Positions 55,339 through 64,000 of a DNA stretch of 64,000 bases are shown here, piece after piece. The stretch comes from Lotus japonicus (taxonomy: Eukaryota > Streptophyta > Magnoliopsida > Fabales > Fabaceae), in the NCBI RefSeq assembly GCF_012489685.1, contig NC_080046.1:37411176-37475175 (forward strand), read 5' to 3'. The notes beneath the pieces are model-generated. The model did no database searches, was not told the origin of the DNA, and saw only the letters and a list, made by a program, of their open reading frames with translations. Position 1 is the stretch's first letter. The number at the start of each line of letters is the position of its first letter. The position numbers and the translations under genes were made by a program.

Positions 55339-58300
55339 ATGGTGAACACGAATCAGCTAGCTGAGATGATGGCCGCTATGGCTCAGGCAATGACTAATCA
55401 AGCGAATGACAACGCTCAGAGGCGTGCTGCGGAGGAAGCGCGTGATCAACACCAGCGTCAGAGGGAGGTGATTCTGGATCAGAACAAGGGGCTGAATGAC
55501 TTCAGGAGACAAAATCCACCTAAATTCTCGGGCGGTACTGACCCGGACAAAGCGGATCTCTTGATCGAGGAAATAGAGAAGATCTTTGGTGTACTACAGA
55601 CTGCTGAGGGAGCCAAGGTGGGCATGGAAACCTTTCTGCTGTTGGGTGATGCTGAGTACTGGTGGAGGGGCGCCAGAGGAATTATGGAGGCAAACCATGT
55701 GGAGGTGAACTAGAATTCATTTCGTGCTGCTTTTTTGGAGAAGTATTTTCCTGATAGTGCTCGTGACGAGCGTGAAGCCCAGTTTCTGACTCTTCGTCAA
55801 GGGAGCATGACTATTCCGGAGTATGCTGTAATGTTGGAATCCTTGGCCAAACACTTCCGATTTTTCCGTGATCAGGTTGATAAACCCTATATCTGCAAGC
55901 GCTTTGTGAGGGGACTGAGGGCTGATATTGAGGACTCAGTGAGACCGTTAGGGATCGTGCAGTTTCAGGCATTGGTTGAGAAGGCTACAGAGGTAGAGCT
56001 GATGAAGAACAGAAGATTGAACAGGGTTGGAGTTGGAGGACCAAAGAGGTCGACACCTCAGAGTTTTCAAGGAAGGGGAAGATTTCAGGCGAAGAAACCT
56101 TATCAACGTCCTGCGGGGAGAGGGTTTACCCCAGGATCTTACAAGCCGATGGCTGCTGCTGCTGCTTTTGGAGGGTCGGGAAACCGTACCCCAAACCGTG
56201 ACATGACCTGCTTCAGGTGTGGAGCAGTCGGGCACTATGCAAGCAGTTGCACAACACCACCAAGATGCTTCAACTGCAATTGACCGGGGCATCTGGCTGT
56301 GGACTGCAAGGCACCTAAGGCTGAACCGTTTGTGAACACTGTTAGTGGAAAGCGCCCAGCTGCGAGGGGAAGAGTTTACACAATGGATGGCGAAGATGCT
56401 GAAGGAGTGGATGGCTTGATCAGAGGGGAATGTGAAATCGACGGTAACTTTCTAACTGTACTCTTTGATTCTGGTGCAACTCATTCTTTTGTCTCTAAGG
56501 ATTGCGTATCAAGACTGAATCTGCCTATTACTGCTTTGAGTTTTGATCTTATGGTAACTACACCTGCTAGGACCCTACTTGCTAATGCCGCATGCATGCA
56601 CTGTTCAGTAGTATATAGAGATAGTACTTTTCATGCCAATCTAGTATGCTTACCCCTTAAAAACCTAGATGTAATCCTAGGGATGGATTGGTTATCCCAC
56701 TACCATTGTCTTTTGGACTGTAGTCAAAAGAAAGTGGTGTTCCCCGACTCGGATCTTTTCGAGTACCTTTCTACTAACCACATTAGTGCATCGTTGAGCG
56801 AGGGCACTCAGAAGTACTCTTCATTGCTAAGTCTGGAGGGAAGGAAGGACTCAGATGTTCATGGTATCCCGGTGGTTCGAGACTTCGCTGATGTTTTTCC
56901 TGGAAACGTACCTGGATTACCGCCAGTACGCGACGTAGAGTTCGTGATCGACATTGAACCTGGAACCGGACCGATTTCGATCGCACCTTACCGTATGGCA
57001 CCTGCAGAGCTAGTGGAGTTGAAGTCTCAGTTAGAGGATCTTTCGGCAAAAGGATTCATTCGACCAAGTGTCTCACCAGGGGAGCGCCAGTGTTTTTAGT
57101 CAAGAAGAAAGACGGAAAGTCTAGATTGTGTGTGGACTATCGACAACTCAACAAAGCGACGGTCAAGAACAGATACCTGTTACCGAGGATAGATGATTTG
57201 ATGGATCAACTACGAGGGGCTACCGTATTCTCCAAGATAGACTTGAAGTCGGGCTATCATCATATCAGAGTGAGGACTGAGGATATACCGAAGACTGTTT
57301 TCAGAACTCGCTACGGACACTACGAGTACCTAGTGATGCCGTTTGGAGTGACGAATGCACCTGCTGTTTTCATGGACTACATGAACCGCATCTTTCATGA
57401 GTTCTTGGATCGGATTTGTAGTGGTGTTTATTGACGACATTCTGATCTATTCGAAGGACGCTAAGGAACATGAAGAACATTTGCGCCAAGTTTTACAAGT
57501 GTTGCGAGAGAAAAAGTTGTACGCAAACCCTTCCAAGTGTGAATTCTGGCTTGAGGAAGTCAACTTCTTAGGCCATGTTATCTCAAAGGAAGGCATAGCT
57601 GTGTATCCAGCGAAGGTGGAGACTGTATTGGCTTGGGAACAACCGAAGACAGTGACAGAAATCAGAAGTTTCGTGGGCTTAGCTGGATATTATAGACGCT
57701 TCATTGAGGGATTTTCCAAGATTGTTGGACCTTTGACTCAACTTACGAGGAAGGATCAACCTTTTGCATGGACTGAGGCGTGTGAATCAAGTTTTCAGAC
57801 TCTGAAGGAACGTTTGACGACGTCACCTGTGCTTATTTTGCCACAACCGGAGGAACCTTATGAGGTCTACTGTGATGCTTCACATCAAGGCTTAGGATGT
57901 GTACTGATGCAACATCGAAAAGTGGTGGCCTATGCTTCGAGACAGTTGAAGACTCACGAGAAGAACTACCCGACGCACGATTTAGAGTTAGCTGCCATTG
58001 TGTTTTCGCTCAAAATCTGGAGGCATTACCTCTATGGTGGTACTTTCACGATATTTAGCGATCACAAGAGTCTTAAATACTTGTTCGATCAGAAGGAGCT
58101 GAACATGAGACAACGAAGATGGATGGAGTTTATCAAGGACTACGAGTTTACACTGCAATATCACCCTGGGAAGGCAAATGTAGTTGCTAATGCTTTGAGT
58201 AGGAAGATGCATGTCTCGTCAATGATGGTTCAAGAGCTGGAGTTACTGGAACAATTTCGAGATATGAGTTTGGGTGTGACACCGTCTGAGGGAATGTTGA

Positions 58301-59742
58301 AGTTCGGTATGATCAGAATCGCTAGTGGACTGATGGAAGAGATTAGAGAGCAACAATTGCAAGATGTGTTTCTGCTAGAGAAGAGGAACTTAGTGATTCA
58401 AGGGAAAGACCCGGAGTTCAAGATAGGAACTGACAACATCATACGATGCAAGGACAGAGTTTGTGTACCCAACGATTCAGAATTGAGAAGGCTGATCATG
58501 GATGAAGGACACAAGAGCAAGTGGAGCATTCATCCTGGAATGACAAAGATGTATCAAGACTTGAAACTGAACTTCTGGTGGCCGGGAATGAAGAAACAAG
58601 TGGCCGAGTATGTAGCTGCATGTTTGACTTGTCAGAAGGCTAAGGTAGAGCATGAGAGACCTGCCGGTATGTTACAGAGCTTAGACGTGCCAGAATGGAA
58701 ATGGGATAACATCTCCATGGATTTTGTGGTGACATTGCCAAGAACACAGAAGAGACACGATTCGATTTGGGTAATCGTGGACCGTTTGACCAAGTCAGCG
58801 CATTTTCTACCAGTAAGAACTACTTACAACGTGGAAAAGTTGGCTGAGATTTATGTGGCCGAGATTGTGAGACTACACGGAGTTCCGACGAGTATTGTGT
58901 CTGACCGTGATCCGAAGTTTACATCTCACTTTTGGGGAGCTCTTCATGACGCGTTAGGAACCAAGCTGAGCTTGAGTTTGGCGTATCATCCACAAACTGA
59001 CGGGCAAATAGAGAGAACTATTCAGTCGTTAGAGGATCTACTGCGTGCTTGTGTGTTAGACAACAGAGGAAGCTAGGATGATCTCCTGCCATTGATCGAA
59101 TTCACATACAACAATAGTTTTCATGCGAGCATTGGGATGGCACCTTATGAAGCTTTGTATGGTCGAAAGTGTAGGACACCGTTGTGTTGGTATCAAGATG
59201 GGGAGAGTTTGTTGATTGGGCCAGAACTTCTTTAACAGACGACTGAGAAGGTTAAGCAGATCAGGGAAAAGATTAGAGCTTCACAGAGCAGACAGAAGAG
59301 TTATGCCGGTCAGCGACGCAGAACCCTAGAGTTTGAAGAGGGTGACCATGTGTTTCTACGAGTTACTCAGACTACTGGAGTTGGCCGGGCTATTAAGTCA
59401 AGGAAGCTCATGCCAAAGTTCATTGGACCTTACCAGATCACTAGCCGTGTTGGGCCAGTTGCGTATCAGATTGCGCTACCACCGTTTCTTTCCAACATTC
59501 ACGATGTATTTCACGTGTCGCAATTGAGGAAGTACATTTCAGACCCGACACATGTAATCGAGCCAGACAAAGTTGAACTGAAGGATGATTTGACTTTTGA
59601 GGCACCGCCGGTCAGTATTGGGGACAGAAGAGTGAATTAGCTGAGAGGGAAGCAGATTGCATTAGTGAAAGTGATATGGAACAACGATACGGGAGACGCT
59701 ACATGGGAATTAGAAGACAAGATCAAGGAACTGTATCCCTGA
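55339..59742 (+). pseudogene. gag-pol: E5 gag-pol, one long frame with five stops and two indels
   Basis: About 1468 codons. Capsid: PPKFSGGTDPDKADLLIEE, AEYWWRGARG, FPDSARDEREAQFLTLRQ. Zinc knuckle CFRCGAVGHYASSC, with a second one broken by TGA 56281. Protease [40 protein letters not shown], catalytic [10 protein letters not shown]. RNase [17 protein letters not shown]. Integrase: HHCC finger ([19 protein letters not shown]) and DDE core ([24 protein letters not shown]). Chromodomain near the end (ALVKVIWNNDTGDATWELED). Stops at 55711, 56281, 59074, 59233 and 59638; a one-base loss near 57075 and a one-base gain near 57417 put a 340-base part of RT out of frame. All domains are present, so an intact relative could have supplied E1 and E2 in trans. 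Confidence 0.88.
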
Positions 59743-59785
59743 CTTTTCACGGAACCCTGAGTTTCGTGGACGAAACTTTCTTTTT

Positions 59786-59797
59786 GGAGGGGAGTAT
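59786..59797 (+). other. Polypurine tract of E5
   Basis: GGAGGGGAG then TAT directly before the 3' LTR, as in E2 and E1. Confidence 0.85.
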
Positions 59798-61280
59798 TGT
59801 AAGACCCGGATTTGCAGAACTGGATTTAAAGTTTAATTTGCGACTCACGCGTAAAATCAGTGTAAGCGTGACAGGAGTTCAATGAAGAAGAAAGTTCAGG
59901 AATTGCTTGAGGATAGTACCATAGTCGTTTTAGGAGTTAGTGCGAGTCGTCTGCACACCCGCCTTATGGCGAGAGTGTCCAGAATAGGTTAATTCCGCTC
60001 TCAAAGCAATGTTTAAGCGAAATTTCAAATCCTTGGAAAAATAAGAAGTTCTCTTTATTTTTCCTTCGACCAGTGTTTCATTTCGGAACCCTGGACTGTA
60101 CGCACGATAGGATTCACTTCTCAGAAGTCCGACGACACTAATTTCTTTGCTTTAAAAACCCTAAATTCAATCACTGAATGAAGACTTTTTCTATTCGGAG
60201 ATTTTAACAAAGTTTCCATCCGCGTTGCCAGATTTCTTTCGACGTTTCCAATCTTTCTTCAGAACGAAGTTTTATCATCCGACCTTCACAGCAAAAAGTA
60301 GTGTTTCGGGGCAAATTGACTTACACCGCTTTTGGATCGTTTTTCTCAAATTCAAGAGACTTGTTTTGAGTTCTGGAATTCTGTCGCTAGAATCTCGCTT
60401 AGAATTCACCGATGAACGTGCTGCAAAAATCGGAATCGCGAAATATTCATTTTCCCGCGATTTCACTCTCCTATAGATAGTAGAAAAATCACAAAATCTT
60501 ACCCATTCACCCATTGGAGGCCGCAGGTTTGGAGGAGCAAGGAGAGGAGAAGAACTTTGTCGTTTCTCGACCGATCTTCGAGCAGTTTGTCTCTATTTCA
60601 CGGCATCGAGGTAACTTGCTTGATTCTTACCTCTGATCATTCTTTTTGTCGCGTTTCTTTAGCTATTTATGTGCTCAAAGTTTCGAGCTTTTCGTAAAAC
60701 TGTCCGATTTTCCCGATTTTTCTTTTGAACTACCTTCCATGCTTGCCCAACAACCTAGAACACTCGCCGTTGTTCGCCGATTTCGATCAAGTTGTCAAAG
60801 ATATGAAAAAACTGTATAAAAACCCTTTTGTGCACATATTGAAACTTTAATGTCGAAAAGTCACAATCCGACTTAGTGCCTTTAGGATTAGTTGCTACAA
60901 ATGTCGTTGTGAACGTTCCCATCAAATTTGTTTTCTGAAGTTTTAACTTTGAGTTTTTGAGCTTTAATTTTTGACCAAAATGCCCCTAACTAGTCGTATT
61001 TCGACCCGGTTGTTCTAAAATTTTTCCGACAATTTCTTTACCCTACTTTTAGCCTAAAACTACCTAGGAATTAATTTAGATCGAAGAAAAAGCGCCGGAA
61101 CCCTTTTCTCTTTAGGACCGAGAGCATGTTTAAGGGGGGGGAGGTTTTCGTTTTTGCGATAACTCGTCCTCTCGTGCTCGATTGTTGTACTCTGAAGCTT
61201 TAAATGCTTTGTCTATCGTTAATTAGTTGTGTTGTGATCGAGCTAATCGATTTTGTATGGATTTCTGCTTTGTTTTCTCC

Positions 61281-61361
61281 GAGGTTCAGTTGAAGGAACT
61301 TTGGGTACTACGGAACAACTTTGTGAGGAGAACCTATACCGCGAGGCTGGAACAACTCGAG
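61281..61361 (+). CDS. LTR micro-exon candidate in the E5 3' LTR (open)
   Basis: 27 codons EVQLKELWVLRNNFVRRTYT...LEQLE with the donor-like GAG|GTTAGG. No stop. Confidence 0.5.
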
Positions 61362-62528
61362 GTTAGGGCAACTTACCTATTAGCTAAGTTTGCATGATAG
61401 GCGTCGATAAATTCGACTTGCGTATTACTTTGATATTGGTTATGATGATGAATTATTGTTATGTTGCTACCATGACTTATGATATGGATGTTTTATTAAA
61501 TTGTGCGCATTGACGCGTTTTCGGAGCGAAGAATCACTGAATTGATTCCTTTTATCTTTCGGGTTGGAGGAACAACCCTAGGCAAGTCCAAACATGGGGT
61601 TTGAGACCTAGCCATTCGTTTGTATATTTTGACTTTCCCCGGGGTTTACAATTGGTGGGATTTGGGCAAATTTAGAATGAATAGAATTCTGGAAACTAGA
61701 GACCTTAGAGAACTTAGTCTTCAAGAATTAAACTCATAACCTGACTAATTCAATTCGAACGTTTTCATTAACAAATAAACCATAGGGAATCTAAACGGGA
61801 AAATGATTGCGAAAGACGGGGAAAAGACGACTTTGTCGTGGGTTCTGGAGAATTGGTGGACACCACGGGGGTGAGCCACGGTGACGAGAGGAAGTCACCG
61901 AGTACTCGGGTACTCTTGTTGTTGGAGTTATGTCGTAGGGTCAGCATTAAACTCTTGAGTTTTGAATTTGAGAATTAAGCTAAACACTTGCGTTGTGAGG
62001 ACGATTCGATGTTTGGCTAACCATATTGCATCATGCATACATTCGAGGTTTGTACGATCGAAAGATTGGGCCTCGGTGAAGTTGGGACGGCTTCACAAAG
62101 GTTGGGACGACCTTCATCGAAGAACACATGGATGTATATTCGGCATAGCGGGCAGAGTGGTACGACCTAGGGTGGTTGGGACTGATCTGACTATGCATGG
62201 GTTTGTAAGTGACACCCGAGCGGAAATGGTTAAACACTAGGCCGGTGTTAGGACTGACTCGATGGTGCCCATCCCAATTGAACTATCCGGATCATTTTGA
62301 ATTGCATTTCACGCATACATTCACCCTGACTGGAATTGTATGTTATCTGAATTATCGAAGCATTGTTAGAGCCGATAACATGCTAGGATTATTTATATAT
62401 ATATATATAAACATATATACCTATACCCCAATCACATGTTGTATGTATAATTACTTTATTCCGTGAGTTGACCCTAGCGCCTTGGCTTTGGTTTCATGTT
62501 CGTGTTTGGGCGGTCGGCCTGCTGCCAG

Positions 62529-63186
62529 ATGTCGATGGCGGACTGGTGTTCGATGGTCTCTCCCTCGGGGGGGGATCAGGTTTGAGTTGGTTGACCGGCA
62601 TGCCCCCACCGCTTGGGTGATCGATCCTGTGGATCATCGGGCGACGTACCATGGAAGGGTCATGGAGGACCGTACTGACGAGCGTGGACGTCTGACGAGA
62701 GGAGGTCTACGACGCATGGAGCTGAGCTTCAACTTGCCGCCTTCAGTTCGCTGTGGACCGGGCACTGGTCGAGGACAACCTGCACCACCTTCATCTTCAT
62801 CGGACGAGGAGGACCCATCCGAGATCGAGGCTGATGTTGATGCACCTGTCGCGCCACTTCCTGCTACTGCTGTCGATCCTACCGACGTTGCGTCGTCCTT
62901 GAGGCTCGTGGAGCCGAAGAAGGAGCCTGTTGTTCCATCTGCCTCTCGCCGTTTTCCGTTTACTCCATCACGCGGCTACCGTGTGGAACCCCTGGTTCGT
63001 GTGGTGGAGGAGGATGTCCTTACTGAGGAGGTAGATGTTGAGATGGGCTCGACTAGGGCTGTTCGCAGGACAGTTAGGAAGGAGGTCGTGGACTTGGATA
63101 CCGAGATGATCACGGTGGACTCTGACTCCGACACCGACGTCGACAGCTACTCGCCGAGCGACGAGGAGGAGGAGGAGGAGCTTTGA
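62529..63186 (+). pseudogene. LTR-encoded ORF of the E5 3' LTR, frameshifted at a G run
   Basis: ATG 62529 (MSMADW) enters a run of eight G (62567-62574) where the 5' LTR has seven, so the conserved start is one base out of frame with the body (RFELVDRHAPTAWVIDPVDH...). The body to 63186 is fully open and nearly the same as 54067-54673. An alternative in-frame ATG at 62482 gives an unrelated head. A sequencing error in the G run is possible. Confidence 0.6.
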
Positions 63187-63626
63187 GCGGTACTGGGAGG
63201 GTAGGTTTAGGCAGGCGTCATATTTTGTGTAGAGCTCTGATTCGTTTTGCTTTTGGGACAGGGTAGGTTCCCGACGCATGGCTTTTTGTGTGGTTCTCTT
63301 ACTGAGGAATCACAATGAGTCAGTCGGACCATAGGGGTCTTTGCTTAGGCCATTTTGAGGCCGACTTTCTCTTGGTGGATTGTAAATATGACTTTCATAT
63401 TCACACTTCTGGATCTGTACATATTTGCCTGCGGGCACACTACTTTGGAGTCACTGCGAGTGCGCGTGACGTTGGAGTGCAGATGAGGCTGTACATGTTA
63501 TATGTTTGTACATCGGTCAGTTTAGTTGCTGGTTTATGTCTTTTTTTTTTCTATCACTTTAACTAAAAAAAAAAAATACCTGCTTTTTCGGCTTAAAGTT
63601 TATTTTTGAGTTACTAAAGTGACACC

Positions 63627-64000
63627 TGTAACACCCCGATTTCGGTGGCGTCACTTTAGTAACCAAAAAGAAACTTAAAACGGAAAAACGTGAATATTTA
63701 TTTTTTGATGATAAAATTAAAGACTGAAAGAAATGAAACTCAACAACAAAAGATAACAGAACTAATATACAATAATATTTACAGCCCCCGCTGTAAGAAA
63801 CAAACCACGTCACGAGTATCCTCCAGTGACGGGAAGTAATAGAATGTAACGCCCGTAGGTGTAACACCCCGAATTCCAGGTGTCACTTTAGTAACCAAAA
63901 ATAAACTTTACGCGGAAAACAGGTAATTTTTTTTTTTGTTTTCTTTCCTTTAAATCAAAGTGATAAGAAAGTAAAGAAAAACCCCAACAACTAACTAACC
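63627..64000 (-). mobile_element. S4: start of a minus-strand subfamily B LTR
   Basis: TGTAACACCCCGATTTCGGTGGCG matches the S1/S3 LTR end. It follows GTGACACC of E5 and is interrupted at 63860. TSD candidate acacc (63622-63626). Confidence 0.75.
63860..64000 (-). mobile_element. S5: start of a minus-strand subfamily A LTR inside S4
   Basis: TGTAACACCCCGAATTCCAGGTGTCACT matches the end of the S2 LTR. It breaks S4 after CGCCCGTAGG (TSD candidate gtagg, 63855-63859) and runs off the window. Confidence 0.8.

Larger units (their letters stand above)
46968..63626 (+). mobile_element. E5: Tekay-type chromovirus with complete, mutated gag-pol
   Basis: 5' LTR 46968-55130 (3852 bp once S3 and one TSD copy are removed), iMet PBS, one gag-pol frame 55339-59742 ending in a chromodomain, PPT, and a 3' LTR from 59798 that is cut at 63626 by S4. 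Long LTRs, single gag-pol and a C-terminal chromodomain fit the Tekay (Del) lineage. The LTRs differ at roughly 2% of sites by eye plus indels, so the element is not recent. Confidence 0.93.
59798..63626 (+). mobile_element. 3' LTR of E5, its last bases cut by S4
   Basis: TGTAAGACCCGG to GTGACACC. About 20-25 terminal bases lie beyond S4. Compared with the 5' LTR it has an 18-base deletion near 59878 and a mutated TATA (TATAGATAG, 60472-60480). Confidence 0.9.

Noticed and set aside
1..64000. Host genes, tRNA, rRNA or organelle DNA
   Set aside because: All long frames belong to retrotransposons. The only tRNA-like matches are primer binding sites.

Overview
This window is plant nuclear heterochromatin. 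It is almost wholly a nest of LTR retrotransposons, and I found no cellular gene, tRNA, rRNA or bacterial feature. The element types (Sirevirus-type Ty1/copia, Tekay-type Ty3/gypsy chromoviruses with about 4 kb LTRs, Tat-type Ty3/gypsy with an antisense extra gene) point to a eudicot; a legume is plausible but not shown. Most boundaries are supported by TG...CA ends, 5-bp target-site duplications (TSDs), primer binding sites (PBS) and polypurine tracts (PPT) that can be read directly.

Layout, left to right. 1-2853: 3' end of a Tat element (+) with an antisense, intron-containing aORF and its 3' LTR. 2854-about 43088: an old non-autonomous Tekay element 'E1' (-), broken into six pieces by four insertions: E2 (4939-15314, +, very young non-autonomous Tekay, TSD gtcac), E3 (15570-27489, -, full-length Sirevirus, TSD gactt), S1 (28031-32097, + solo LTR, TSD atcga) and S2 (32593-36629, - solo LTR, TSD gcgct). 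43089-43609: short unclassified spacer. 43610-44642: 3' end of a second Tat element in opposite orientation. 44643-46967: 5' LTR and gag of another Sirevirus (E4, +), cut by E5. 46968-63626: a Tekay chromovirus E5 (+) with a complete but mutated gag-pol and chromodomain; its 5' LTR carries solo LTR S3 (49756-54061, -, TSD atcag). 63627-64000: starts of two further minus-strand LTRs (S4, and S5 inside it).

The most unusual content is inside the Tekay LTRs. LTRs of several subfamilies (S1, S2, both E5 LTRs, a relic in S3, and a divergent version at 41123-40545) carry a reading frame of about 160-220 codons that starts at a conserved acceptor-like CAG|ATG and, in S1, S2 and E5, ends in an acidic tail with a SUMO-interaction-like motif. 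In S2 and E5 a conserved 27-codon micro-exon candidate lies 1.3 kb or more upstream (nested S3 excluded) and would splice in frame to this ORF. The non-autonomous elements E1 and E2 have lost pol, lost this ORF and have stops in the micro-exon. This suggests an LTR-encoded, spliced accessory protein belonging to the autonomous lineage.

A second unusual item is a 130-aa coiled-coil gene in E3, antisense to the Sirevirus, with its own TATA box and poly(A)-like signal. Both Tat remnants show an antisense gene with its own promoter, and the left copy has a frame-preserving GT-AG intron.
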